From the NCBI GenBank assembly GCA_029783825.1, contig JAREIK010016265.1:62001-126000 (forward strand): DNA of 64,000 bases, written 5' to 3'. The notes under the pieces were generated by a model, which was not told the origin of the DNA, searched no databases, and worked only from the letters and a program-made list of their open reading frames with translations. Numbering within the stretch: the stretch's first letter is position 1; every line of letters begins with the position of its first letter. This document shows, one piece after another, positions 46,350 through 59,989 of the stretch. This stretch comes from Sapria himalayana (Eukaryota > Streptophyta > Magnoliopsida > Malpighiales > Rafflesiaceae). The translations under genes and the position numbers were made by a program.

Positions 46350-48690
46350 GAGTAGAATATGATTACTTTTTAATAAAAATATCTCAATCATTATCATAAT
46401 CAAATAATTTTCTACTAGGTTGCACATAAGATAATTAGAGATGAGAATCATTATAATATTATATAATAAATTCAAGAATAACTGATGACTGATAAACTCT
46501 CCTAGTTGAAGGCCTAAAAGGGACACTATAATAAATCAAACTCAAAAAAAAAAAAAATATCAAAATTTACTAGTACTCGATCTGTCTCAAGTAAATAATG
46601 CACCTACCTTTTTAAGTATTAGAATAACAAATAAAGATACAAATTATTATTATCGAGTCATCTTATCATGTTGTTGATAAAAAATACAAACAAAACATGA
46701 GCTCTTAAAAACCTTGGAAGAAGTGTAACACAAGAAAAAGATAAAATAATTAATTGACCATGTAGTTGACAATGAAAAGCATATCTCACTAAAATTATAT
46801 TGGAACACTTCAAGCAAAAAAAAAATTTCTAATTATCTTAAATAAATATCCATTCTTCATTTATATTCATCTTTTATAGAGTATTACTAGAATAAGATGT
46901 CTAGTTGAATATTTCATAGTCAGTATTGCAAGTCTGAAAACTATCATATATATGCTCAAGAGCATTGTCACTTATAATTTACAATTTGTATCCAATTTGT
47001 TTTCAATTACTTATATAATAGTTGAAAAGAAAATCTAATATGTATAAAAAAACAAGAAAATAACATATAACGAGTGTAATATTTAATTAACATAACAAAC
47101 AATCTAAAACTATTTCAATTCTTAAAACTAGTTGTTCCCAAATATCTGAATAAATTAAATAAATAAATTATTACTCACACAAGTTCAGCGAGCATGATAG
47201 AAAATTCTAGTGTATTTTCTTACCCGACAAACTTCACCATCTATTCTAGAGATTTCTCATGTATTGCGATTCAAAATTTTCAATTTTAAAAATAATAAAA
47301 GACCAAGTCCAAAATTAATAAATAAATATTCAATAACACTCAAAATTCTATTAGAGTTCCAAACACATACAAATCATCATATTTAGAATTGATAAAGTAA
47401 TCTTTGAAGTCTTTCAATCATTCAAAACAACATTAAAAAGAAAGAAAAATACTTGTACTAGTGAGCTTTTTAGCAAGATAACTCGTATCAAATAAACCAT
47501 CCGGACTGTTATGATATTTATTTAATTTTTTTATTATTTTTATTTTTTTGATGAAAACACAACTTTCTGCTATCCCAATCATATTTTTTCATCATGTAAG
47601 GACAAATGTGTCATTAAATAATACATTATGTAGTATTGAATGTTACTATTTTTTATTTTATATTTATTAAGTTTAATATGCTATCATAGTCATATTTGTA
47701 AACCTAAAATGTGTCATCTCCCCCTTATTTTTTTTTTGTTTTTTCTGTCAACAATAAATGTGCACGAATAGTGAGCTGCACCATCACTATTCTGCAGATG
47801 TTGTACTCCTACATATAGGCACACAATCAATGAAAGTTGATGAATGTGATGGTGAGAGTAGTGGTACACAGTAGCATTTACGTTGGTACAAAAAATGGTG
47901 CACACCGTGGTTTGCAACATGGTGTAGCGGTAGTGTGCGTGGTGGAATGCAGGGTAATGAGTGTGGAGGTGTGCATGATAGTTTGTGCGGTGGTGTGAGA
48001 CAGAAACCTCAAATAGGATTCCTTTTTTTACATATTCAGTATTAAAAAATGGAGATAAAACCTTAACTTTGTTAATAATAAATTAGAGTTTTATAGAGTT
48101 TTAGTTTTTGGAGGAATCAATTTGAATTATCACTGCATAAGTAGATACAAGATATTTCCAATGTAGGGGAGGGCATAGTCAGATATTATTTTGGGAGAGC
48201 AGACATAAAACATTAAATATTACTGAGAAAAACAAATTAAATACCATAGTGATCAAAAAGTTCTAAAAATGTTCATCCGGCATAACACTAGAAAAAAATA
48301 TATAAAACTTGTCTCGAAGACAACAAATCATATACTTCTTTTATGTATCGCTGATAGTTTTAAAAGTACAACTTCAAACTCTTAGATTAGCAACAAAAAT
48401 AAATATTTACATCACTAATAATCATAATATATTCTCTAGATTATTTTTATTGAAAAAATATTATCATAACTAATAAAAAATACATAAAAGTCATTGAATA
48501 TTAGACTACTCATCTTTAATCTTATTACTTTATCATGTCATACTTATTCTTGATTAATTAGTTAGTTTTTTTTTTGTGTTTTGTTTTTCCATATTTATCT
48601 CTGACTTTATCTTTATTTTCACTAATATCTATTTGAAAGATTGAGAGTTATTGGGAAACACTTGATTTTTGATTGAACATGTTAGATTGT
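46350..48690. other. TE debris without assigned genes
   Basis: Includes the right direct repeat of copy D (46348-46505) and a GTG-rich leader-like stretch (47750-48000) with words such as gtgcacaccgtgg and gtgtgcgtggtgg, the reverse strand counterpart of the CAC-rich leaders elsewhere. No coding signal was seen. Confidence 0.35.
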
Positions 48691-50998
48691 GTATTCACTT
48701 TTGAACAATAAAACATCACTTTAGATGTTTGAGTATTTTAGATCTATTAATTATGTATTATATATTTGTTCATCTATCACTAGCTAAATAGGCAACACTT
48801 ACCCTAATTTAAAAAGTAAGTTTTATTATACACTTGACTTTTTTTTTCTTTTATTTATTTTATTATTTTTCATGATTGTACTAGGATATTTAAATCTTCT
48901 TATAAGATATTATATTATCTAGGATGACTCTAGACTATGATGAAAGATATAAATGCTCTACCCTCAAATAGGACCTGAGAACTAGCACCATAATCTATAT
49001 GAAATTTTATTATTGGTTGCAAATAAGTGTTTACCATGAAAATATCAAAATGGGATAAATCTCCTTAAAGTGAGAGTTAGAGCGAGATGATACACTAAAA
49101 TAGTTGGTACTTACTAATAGGATACTTATTCTAGGGGCTAATATAGCCTCAATTATTTGCAATTGAAAGTTCATCATAGAGATATGTCAAAATGAAATAG
49201 TAGATCAGCTTAAGGTGATATAGCTGAGTGAAACACTCTGATATTTAATATTGAATAATAATGTACTCTTTGATGGGCAATATAGCATAAATAAAATTCT
49301 TATTTCTTTTGTATCATCTCACAGTAAAATGATACACCTAATAGAAATGATGAATGTAATTCTTTTATATCATCTCACAATATAAAAATACACGTATCCC
49401 TTTTCAAGGATAATTAAGTTAACTCAAAATTTATCAATCAAACAAAAAATAATCCCTGACAATATGGACAAATTGAAATTTTGATATAGTTCTAAAACTT
49501 GTTGTTTGTAGCATATTATCAAAAATTCATTAGATTATTATATATGTCCAACACAAATTCATTAGTATACATATTGTACAAGTAAAGAGATAAATATAGG
49601 TTTAGATATTAATCCTACGTGAATTGTATGAAAAGTTTAAACAACCAACATAGAATTAACTACTACTCGAGTTAGGATGACAAAACTTATATATCAGAGA
49701 GATACTTATACTCAATAAATGATTTATCTTCTTTTATATATTGAGTCTTTAAGTAATAATATGATAATATCAAGCTTTATTGTTGAATAAAAATTAGGAT
49801 GATGAGTATTACTATCTGCCCCTTGGCATTCAAGGTAGTTAACAATCATATACTATTATTACCAAGGATAATTCCCTTGTAGTGTGTTTTATTATTCATA
49901 TCACTAAAACTATACTTTTTTTATTTATAATATTCATATGTTAATTCTTTTTAGACAATACATTAATTATCCTTAACAACTATTTTGTATATGTATTTCT
50001 ATTCATCGATCTCAATAGTAGTGAAAGATGTGAACTAATATCATAATAATTATATTTAAGTTTTTGACTTTATAAGAATCATACTCACATCAATTTGTTA
50101 TGTCTCACAAGTAATTCTACTTATATAAGTTTTACAAAAAAAAATAATGGCAAAGGTTGTCACTACATTACTGCACTTTGTTCCAGTATATGTCTCATGA
50201 CTTGTCTATCGCAGTCTACTATAACACACGATCCCAATAAATATGAAGCCCAATGTTAGACATTCTACAAGACTATTACATCATTAGAAGGTTAGATCTT
50301 CTAAAAGATGCACAAATAAATAATCATAATTTTGTTAGTATATTTAGCTTAATAAGTGTCATACTTGTACTTATTTAATTTACATAAATTTAGAATTTCT
50401 ACACATAAATTTATCACTTGAGATAAAAACAAAAAAAAACACTTTCTTCGATGCCAATCTCATGAGTGTGTCTCATCACTTACTTGTCACCGTCCACCAC
50501 GATCAACAAGCATAAACCTATTTTGTGTTGAACCCTTAATCTTTATTGTTAACAACCATAACCATCAACATTCAATGCTCAAATATTCTACAATTATTTA
50601 TTATAGAATCTTAATCATCATATACATATACATAAACTTACTCCAGATCCCAAAATAATCTAACATTATAAAAAATTTTATGCAAGAGAATTAAGATATC
50701 ATCTCATTAAATTGAAGATTCCAAATAACTACCAACATGAAAATATTAGTCTCAAATTTGGTTCCTGATTTATTTGTGCTTGTGTTCAACTCAAATTTTA
50801 TTTTTTTTAAGAGAGGTGTTCATGCCATTAGATGTAGCATATTCTGAACCTTAGATTTTTGAATCCCCTAGCTCCCTTTTTTGAAATTGTATTAGTCCTC
50901 ATTTTATATCATTGGGGTCTCGTCATGTATTGCAAGAATTCAATAAGTTAAAAGTCATGTCTTTGAGTTATGATTGAGGTGTTAAAATAATTTTCAAC
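48691..50998 (+). mobile_element. Probable copia debris, weakly supported
   Basis: The two stretches near 49017 and 49157 are loosely similar (ttgcaaataagtgtttaccatg, ttgcaattgaaagttcatcatag) with a 140-bp spacing. They resemble in layout the plus-strand RT entry seen at 36195. Two related CTCATG-containing blocks lie at 50170-50280 and 50440-50540. No confident protein motif was found. Confidence 0.25.
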
Positions 50999-51350
50999 TT
51001 TTCTCTGGGGCACAAAGTTACTATGACAAAAGATGTGACTGAAAAAGTTCTTCTCTCGAGCACAAAATCACAGCGACAATAAATATCATGATAGATAAAA
51101 AACCTCTCTAAAACATAAAGTCACAACAGCAAGAGATACTACAACAGAGACATCATTTTTAAAACACAAAATCGTGATAGCAAGAAATTCTTCGAGAAAT
51201 AAAAATCCTCTTTGAAACACAGTAATGGGAAGAAGATAACACGACAAGAAAAAATTCTCTCTAAAAGATAAAATCGAGGAGAAAAAATATATCATGATAA
51301 AGAAAAATTCTTTTCCTGAAATACAAAATCATGACAAATAATACTATGGT
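50999..51350. repeat. Degenerate minisatellite, about 53-bp period
   Basis: About seven diverged copies of a unit like ctctctaaaacacaaaatca followed by cgacagcaagaaatac and a short A-rich end. Start points are near 51000, 51050, 51103, 51155, 51206, 51256 and 51309. Its periodicity is visible in the minus-strand ORF 51086-51295 (TILCFKN, VTLCFRE). Confidence 0.75.
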
Positions 51351-51889
51351 TGAAAATCACCTGATATTGCGTGATTTTGGTTTTGAAAAGAATATATCAT
51401 AATGTTGAAAAAAATCATTTCACATACTTATTTGGAACTTAGTTGTCGTGAGATAAAAGTAATATCACGACCAAAATTATATTTTCAACTAATATGATTG
51501 CGACTCCAAGATGTTCACGTGACAATAAAGAATATGTTACTCAAAAAAATATTATGACAGTCAGGTGGTAATAATATAACATTAATGAAAACCACAATAT
51601 GTTAATAGAGTCGAAACCAATAAAGATTGTCATGACTTCTCAACAAACACATACTAATATAAAATTATTGTAACAATAAAAATATCATGATGTTTTTTTC
51701 TTGCTCGTCTTCCACTCTTCAATTCCAATTTTAATCAAGTCTATTATTTAAACTTGAATTATGATTAATTCCTTTAATATTCATTAAAAACTATCAAAAA
51801 TATAATTCAGTAAAATCTTGACTTTTAAAGAATATTTTAAATACAAATACATCATAAGAACAACCAAAAAGTACTACAAAAAAATGATA

Positions 51890-53100
51890 ATTTTATTGTT
51901 GAACAAACATCCACCTACAATTAACAACAAATTTTATCAAAAAAATTGAAACTAGTATCCTATGTCTCATTAGAGTGGAGTGCATGTATATTTTTCATCA
52001 TTATCTGACATCATGTTAATGAGATAATACCTCAAAAAAAAAAAACTAAATATCATAATATTATCATTAAAAAAAACAAAAAGAAATAAAATGAGTATAC
52101 CATAATACTTATAAAATCAAGTAATGATAAAATTTCACATGTTACATTCAGAAAATAATTAAAAGGTCAAAATTTGTACATATTGCAGGATCATTTGGCT
52201 AATTAGCGATGATACGCCAATCATGATCTTAATTTAAAATCAAGTTTAAGTATATTAAAGATGTCTCTTTCTCCGAGTATAAATTATAAGTTTTGAGCAA
52301 TAAAGTTTTCTAATTTATAAATCAACATTAACCTATACTAAGAAATACTCATGAAGTATGATATCATACGGACCTGAAAGTATCAGATTGAATATCATCC
52401 TTGGAAACCTTAGTTCCTCCAAAATTAATATGATTTTTATCCGCTAGTAGATATGATGGTTTTATGAGAATTATATCAAATTTAATACCATCATGTTCAA
52501 ATATAACTGACAGATGACTCTTTCTACTAACTAGTATTACAAGTTAGACTATAGGTGAGAAATGAATAATAATAAAACGTAGTGTAGCTTTTACACAAAC
52601 TTTTTCTAGGTTCAATAAAAAATAACTTATGCTCAAAAAGAAATAATATATACAATCAATAAATTTATTAAATCTCTCAAGAAAAATATGCATATCCTCT
52701 TTTAGTACTGGAATAGCCAAGAAAAATATATTTCAAGATCTTAGATCTCAACTTGTCTCATCCTAGAGAATGATCGAGAAGAAAATAAGTGCACCCAAAA
52801 CTTTAAAAGAGAAGTTAAATAACCTCTTTAAAATATATGATTTGAAAGGGTATATGCTGGAAAAAATAAATAAATGAGTGCACCTAATTGATTAGGCAAA
52901 TCATGATTGAAAATATAACTTTGCAAAAATATTATAGAACACACTTTTTAAATACGAGTATTAGAGTCATCTCAGATAAAAATTTATTCTTTCTTTAAAA
53001 AAACCCTTTTATGTTGATATTTGTCGATACATAAAGTTTGATGTATAATCTTGTAATCTATATAATAAATACTAAAATAATGATCTTCAATGCTCTAAAT
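51890..53100 (-). mobile_element. Ty1/copia fragment, minus strand
   Basis: The left part (51900-52050) carries the RT-entry text also present at 54230 and 60960 (catccacctacaattaacaac, tcattatctgacatcatg). The stretch 52490-53060 follows the order of 30100-30550, including gatttgaaagggtatat and tttgatgtataatctt. Frames are closed. Confidence 0.55.
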
Positions 53101-55065
53101 CATCATTGTCTGACTGTTCTTTCTTGGCTCATGAACGATTGGATTAGAGACTAAAATCATCGTTGCCTAACTTTCAAAATAAAATATAGTGAAAGAAAAA
53201 ATTACATAAACTCCTCAAGCACATGACACATCCAAAGTATTACACAAATAATGATTTCAATGCTCTAAACTATAACCATGCATTGAATCTAAAATAACTA
53301 TATATCTCTTATATTTCTAAAAAATAAAATCATATCTTAAAAAAGAACAAAACTCTTTTATAGATCAACCCTGAGTACATGTTGGTGCCCAACTAAAATT
53401 TGAATAACAGACTAATTACAAATATCCATGATTACTGAAAAAAACATGAAGTCTAGAAGACTTCTCACCATAACTCAATATGAATAAAGGTGTATCAAAG
53501 TGAACCTATCAAAGTGAATCTAGAAAATGACTAACCATATTGATTGCACGTGATGTATACAAAACTTATCATAGTTAAATAGTTAATCTTTTCAAAGATT
53601 TTCATATAAATAGTAGAGTCAACTAGAATTGTCATATCAAAAATGAAATTAATATCAGAATAAATATGAATATTTGTGGAGCACAATCTAAAAGAGCAAC
53701 ATCTGCAAGAGTATCTTGAGCAAATCTTCTATATGGAAAGAAAATACTTTTCATAATATAAGTTACCCCTATTCAAAGAAAATATATGAGCTTTTAATAT
53801 TCATAGTATAAAATTATATCAGAAGTTATTTATTGAGTTGAATGATTACCAACTAATTAATTTTCATAATCAAAATAAAATTCACGTAGCCAATCAACAA
53901 AATTATTCAGTAATCATAACTCCCCCAGAAGAAAAAAAAATTAATAATCAAAATAACACTTGATAGTACTACTTGAATTCTAAGTGACAACACACATACC
54001 TCCTCCTTAATGTCACTATGAGATAGTGCAATCTTCCCTATAATTCATATTACTACTTGATAGTACTATATGATTTATTATCCAACTATGAAATACTAAA
54101 AGAAAAAAAAGAATTCATAGGATCTTGAGTATTAGAGAGTATCCCTATAATTCATATTAAATATCTTAGTATATTTCTTAGCTATAAGTCTCACCTGAAT
54201 ATTAACAATCTATCATCTCATTTAGACGTGCCTTCATAGTAAACAATTATTTGTAGGTAATAACTTTCCCAAAGATCATGAAACTAATTTCTATTTTCTA
54301 TTATAGTGGATAGCATGTATCAATTTCATCATTGTCTATCACTGTCCAATATGATATAATCCTTCAAAAAGATCGGTTTTTAGATACTATATACCACTCA
54401 TTTGTCCCTTGTGAAGAATAATTGAAAGGTTAAGATCGGTGAGAATAGCTATATGATCATCTGGTTTTTAGATACTCATCTCTAGTCAGAAAAAGCTAAG
54501 CATATTCCTCTCTCCTAATATAGACTTTAAATCTTTGGTAGTCAAATCTCTTACTTACAAACTCAATATGAGTTTGTACTGGTAAAAACTCGTGTATTAA
54601 TATATTATCAAGAACTATATGAGATGTTCCTATTAAAAAAACCTCACTATATCAAGGTTCACCACAATTTAATTTGTTATTAGACATGACAACTTTATGT
54701 GATTAATATTATATAGAGTATCAACATACTTAGATACAATCAATTAGTAACTCTCTCTTTTAATTATTGGTCCAAGCAAAGCTACAACTAAAAAAAAAAG
54801 GATAATATATTTAGATATAATATTTGGATTCACACTCGTCATAAGTTCATTAAAAATTAGTAATGATTAAAAAAAGTTAAAACTCTCACTAAAATCTTAT
54901 CGCTCTTATATAATAAATATATTTTAAGACCCGAGACACACAGTAAAGCATGCATCACTGCTTACACCACCACACAAACTATTATATTCCACCACGTGCA
55001 CCACCTTACGAGCCATTGCTTGCCATTCTGGGTGCCACCACATTCCAACTATGCTACAACACACG

Positions 55066-55335
55066 TACTATGTGCCAACTATGCGACTGCGCGCGTACTA
55101 TGTGCCAACTATGCGACTGCGCATGTACTATGAGCCAACTATGCGACTGCGCACTTACTATGTGCCAACTATGCGACTGCATGCGTACTATGTGCCAACT
55201 ATGCGACTGCGCATGTACTATGAGCCAACTATGCGACTGCGCACTTACTATGTGCCAACTATGCGACTGCACACTTACTATGTGCCAACTATGCGACTGC
55301 GCACTTACTATGTGCCAACTATGCACACTCATACT
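55066..55335 (+). repeat. 30-bp tandem repeat, nine units, with 90-bp higher order
   Basis: The unit starts tactatgtgccaactatgcg. Units 1-3 end gcgcgcg, gcgcatg and gcgcact, with unit 3 starting tactatgagcc. Units 4-6 repeat that triplet pattern closely, giving a 90-bp period. Units 7-9 are variants. Because 30 is divisible by three, all six frames stay open and give repetitive cysteine-rich or other peptides. This is an artefact of the period. Confidence 0.95.
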
Positions 55336-55529
55336 TAGACCCATTACTTTTCTTTTTTAGAGTAAGACTCATTTTTAACAATATATTGCATAAATTGTGG
55401 ATCCATCGACCCCATCACAAAGTTATTAACAGATGAGTTATTGAAATTGGGGTGCCCAAATCTAAAAGTCAGGTTGAAACTTTCATTTTTTAATGCTAAA
55501 CCACCGTGATTGACACCGGATACCACTGC

Positions 55530-55960
55530 ACAAACCCTCGCACTCAAACCCTGAACACCATTTTGAACACCATTGTGCATGATACTGTGCATGATACTGT
55601 GCATACTACAGCACACATCACAACACTCATCACAACACTCACCACAACATGGGCCATCATGTGCACCGTGATGCACACTATAATGCTCTCCACAACACGC
55701 ACCACCACGTGCACCGCGATGTACACCACAAAGCGCACCACCACGCGCACCACCACTCATACACCATGAAGGGCATCATTGCACATACTATCTCACACAC
55801 CACCATGCGCACCACCATGCACACCACAAATTGCAACACCACACACTACCACGCAGACCGTCATGCACAAAACTACACAACACGTGCACCACTTTGCCCA
55901 CAAGTATGTGCACCACCACGCACCACTATGCTCTGCCACACACACCGCATTGTGCAGACA
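55530..55960 (+). repeat. CAC-rich low-complexity stretch
   Basis: Dense caccaccacgcgcacc-like words with catgatactgtg repeated at its start (about 55577-55606). It lies between the 30-bp repeat and the primer site. Overlapping open frames here reflect composition. Confidence 0.85.
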
Positions 55961-56063
55961 GTGCCTGTGGACACAATTTTTTTTGATAAGTGTCCACACA
56001 CAGTGCTAGTCAAACCCAATGCGGATGAGACACATGTACTATGTTTTAGAGTTTACAAACCTT

Positions 56064-56075
56064 GCTCTAATACCA
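56064..56075 (-). other. Copia primer binding site, minus orientation
   Basis: Read on the minus strand it is tggtattagagc, 11 of 12 matches to the Met-initiator-tRNA-complementary site TGGTATCAGAGC. An LTR should start just right of it, but no partner LTR was identified. Confidence 0.7.
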
Positions 56076-56079
56076 TATC

Positions 56080-58215
56080 ACAAATTTAAATACGGAAATT
56101 AAAATAAAATGGTACAACCTTAAAAATAGGTTGAAATAATATAAAAAAATCTTCTGGAACTATACATCCAAGCAAACCACATAAATTTCCCATCATAAAA
56201 ATAAAATATATAAAAATTAATAATCATAGGAAACAACAAAATCTTATAATATCTACTAACAAGTATGGATCATGTTAATTTTAAAAAACATAAGATTTCT
56301 CATGGAGAAAAATATCCTTCAGATCTAGATGACAAAACTATTTACAAGTCTTTCTAGTTCAGGCTGAAGTTGACATGAAACTAAGAGTTTACTATCCAGT
56401 ACCTAGAGTATATGCTAAGAGAATGAGGCATATTCAACTTGCTCGGACAAGAAACAAGTCTATCAAGTAACCAAATGGTCATGCATTTAATCCAAATTGA
56501 TCTGGACCTTACAACCACCCTCTAAAAAAAGACATACGAAAAATTTATATTATATCTGACATGAAAGGAACAAACGATGACATGAAACAAAAATTAGTAA
56601 TACAGTAATTTGAAAATAAATTTTATCTTGAGGAATATTAAAATTAAAATTTATATTGTATGAGAAAATATATACAATAATTTGAAATTTGATTAGCTTT
56701 GTACCGAATTTTTGATATTGATTTTTATTACTTTTAAAAAAATACATATTTAAATAATTATTTTAAAATTAAATACAAAAATAAATTTTAGAACGATTAC
56801 AAGATTAACCTATGAGATATTTTGGATTCATCATATTCTCCAAGAGATCATCTACTTTCAATTCCCACAACACTTCATTATGATAATTAAACAATGCATA
56901 TTACATATAATCTGATATTCTATGATTAGAGAAAACACATAATAAAAAACTACAACTTCCTCGAGAAAAAGAATCAGAATAAAATAATTATTATAGCATA
57001 TATTCCAATATAAGAGCAACCAGTGAATATCATCATATAGATCTTGTCTCATACAAAGTCCACCTCTATCTGTTTCGTTCGCATATGAAATATTAAATTA
57101 TATGTTACACGACTTATTATCAATCAGAAGTACAAGTAAGGAAAAAAGTACAATGAATTCATGTGAAAATTTTGGACATATATCTAATTAAATTATATTC
57201 TTTAAACAATATCTTATGTCTTACTTTTACTTTTCCAAAACTTATAAAAAAATATATCCTGAACAAAAAATACAATATTTCTACTCATTAAAATCTAATC
57301 ATTCTCGAATAAAAAATACTTATATCCTCTTTGAGAATTGAAATACTCAAGAAATGTATATCTCATGATATTGGATGTAGTTTATCCTATCCTGAAAAGC
57401 TATCCAAGACTAAATAAATATATCTAAACATTCTGAGAAGCATGCTACATAATATCACTAAAAGATGTAAGTTCTATAAGAGTATCCATGGATCCTCTAG
57501 GAATAAAATCTCAACTCTCACTTACATTCTCATTCCCACTCTCACTTTCAAATGTACCCATTATTTTAGACACTAAATCTATCAAATCAAATAAGTCTAT
57601 TCAAACCAAACTGACATTCAAGATAAGAAACTTTATAATAATTTTTCTAATTGACAAATATTATACTCTAGGGTAGGATCATTAACTTGTAAATTATTAA
57701 CTTGGTCATCCATTAATAGCCAAATTGATAATATTTTTCTTTTGTATTAATGATATTTCAACCATAGAATATAATGTTTTAATATGTTGAATCATTAAAT
57801 TGTACATTCTCTACTTAGTCGCTCATCATTGACCAAGTTAAGAATATTCTATCCTTGTCTTAATGATATTTCAACAAATGAAGACATTTAAAAGGAAAAT
57901 TTTCTATCATAGTGAGAGTATACAATCAACCTTGCATAATTTCCAATTGAGTCTTCCTAATAGTCTTTCAATCCTGCAAACAAATATAAATAATAGACAA
58001 CCAAAAATTAAAAAAAAAAACTCAACAAATCTCACAGACAATAACAATATATCTCAAACCCTTATATAATTGGTTAATATGTTGGACAAGCCCTAATGTT
58101 GAGTATCACTATCAATAAAAATAATAAAATGAAAAACATACAACTATAATTTGCAATACTCCCTATCAAGCAAGCATATATAAAGTTTGAGATAATTTAG
58201 AAAAAAAAATAAAAT
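56080..58215 (-). mobile_element. Ty1/copia debris (integrase and linker-like), weak
   Basis: The stretch 56290-56530 contains linker-like text, and 57290-57480 resembles 30120-30300 (tcctctttgagaattgaaatactc, caagaaatgtatatctcatgat). No motif is firm enough to place domains. There is no host gene. Confidence 0.35.
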
Positions 58216-59880
58216 AAGCAGAGGCCCCTTCAAGACCTTCGTGAAGATATTCATTGGCTACCATGTTATCTAAATATATATCATAGTTATAATTTCATCC
58301 AAATTTTTCTTAGTGGAGAATGAGCAATCAACCTTCATGGGTTTCATTCGCTCACGATATACTAGATTAAAAATTATATACATCATTGCTTTATTGTTAT
58401 AGTAAATGATAATAAAAAAAGAGAATACATACTTAATCTCCTCGAGCAGATAACACATATAAATATCTCACAAGTAATCGTCCCAATCATTATGAACTCC
58501 ACATTACATCTCAAAATAATTGTCTAACACTTGCTTTTATAAGAGATAAGATTGTCTCTGAAAATAATATAAATTTTGTAGTTGATCTTTCGATACAAGC
58601 TGGTGTTCAATTCTAGATAATCATTGACATACCACAGTACATGAAGAGCCATCTAGGGGGACCCCACCTCTTTGTATATCTCCTCCTCCTAGTATAACTC
58701 TAAGATCTAGTAACCTGATCTCTCATTCTTTAGTTTATCATGGATCGGAACTGAAATAGACTCACATGTTACCATATCATCTATAGACTATAGTTGAGAG
58801 ATATTTTCTCTCCTAACAAACCCTTATCTATTTATACAACACATGTACTTTTTGAAACATATAATGACTCAATATAAGTATCATAATATTGTGCACAGAA
58901 TTCACATGTAGCTATTAAGTGACACTCTCCTAGTTCAAGGTCCACATGAAATTATAGAATAGAAAGAGAGAGAACAAGTCTAAATATATTTTCTAGACTC
59001 TTACTCTTCTTAAACTCCTTAAAAATATTATCTCAAAAAAATGATGTTTTTACTCATTAAAATTTTATTAGTCTTTGATAAAAATAGAGTTTCACGCTCT
59101 ATAGTAAAGAAATCCTTAGTGTTAGAGTAAAAAATACTCAACTTGACTAGTATCGAATGGACAAACTGAGAATGTATAAACAATGAGTTCACCACACTTA
59201 AATAGTTATAAAATATTTCAATTGAATGAAACTCAATAACTTTTGATGAATTGCTAGACTATCATAATAATAAAGAAATAGAAAGAAAATTTAACAAAAA
59301 AAAAAAGATTAGCTTTTACATGAGTATTGACTTTTATGTCAATAATTCATGAATATAAGAAAAAGGTATGATTCAAAAAAGTTGAAAAACATGGAGGTCG
59401 GCAGAAGCATTTCACTATTATTGGAAGAATATGTGAGGACCTATGAAAGACTCTAGTAGTTTCTCTCTGTAAAATCTATGCAGTACTCTCAACCTCCTCT
59501 CTGAAATAAAATTCAGCATCTACCTCTAAAGTGACCCATCTTCCTACAACATGTACACGAAAATAAGACTCTCATCTATCTATCTATGTTGTGACAATAT
59601 CTCTCATTACTCGATGTATAAACTCAAATTTGAGTATCCAATGATGTTGAAACCCTACTAAATTTATCATCCCCAAAATGAACAGTAAATCCAAACTTGG
59701 GAGTTTTGCATTTGAAACCCTAAAATTGATACAAATAAAAAATAACTCTAATTTTGAATAATTCCCAAAACTCTAAATTAAGGAATTCTCCAAAACCCTA
59801 TGTAGAATTTAAAGATAAATTATAAAATAAAAACAATAATACTCAATTTCTAAAATATCATAGACAACAGACTAAGACAG
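58216..59880 (-). mobile_element. Ty1/copia relic, minus strand, internally deleted
   Basis: Minus-strand reading of 58226-58440 gives a recognisable RNase H end: MKVDCSF...KKNLDEIIT and FTKVLKG, equivalent to the copia EVDCHF and IFTKAL motifs. Gag text with a WVTLEVDAEFYF-like stretch (about 59500-59550) lies only 1 kb away, so RT and integrase are mostly missing. The stretch 59640-59810 holds AAAACCCTAA-like leader text. Confidence 0.65.
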
Positions 59881-59989
59881 ATCAAAAAATAATTGAGTCA
59901 GTCTATAAGTTGGATGCTCCCATCTAATAACATAAAATAAAAAATAAAAACTGAAAAAAATCACAACCCCCATGAAGCTGGTACATGCA

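Larger units (their letters stand above)
53101..56075 (-). mobile_element. Ty1/copia relic, minus strand, with primer site
   Basis: From right to left: primer site (56064-56075), CAC-rich leader (55530-55960), a 30-bp tandem repeat (55066-55335), linker text near 54490 (cctctctcctaatatagac), RT-entry text near 54230 (acgtgccttcatagtaaac), and a decayed RT and RNase H zone (53330-53700). The total of about 3 kb indicates deletions. Confidence 0.6.

Noticed and set aside
55066..55335. Regular 30-bp repeats resembling a CRISPR array
   Set aside because: Units are head to tail without unique spacers, the organism is a plant, and no cas genes exist; it is an ordinary tandem repeat.
54950..56089. 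ORFs of 96-146 codons rich in Cys, His, Thr
   Set aside because: Produced by a 30-bp period (multiple of three) and CAC-rich text; all frames are open and no domain is present.
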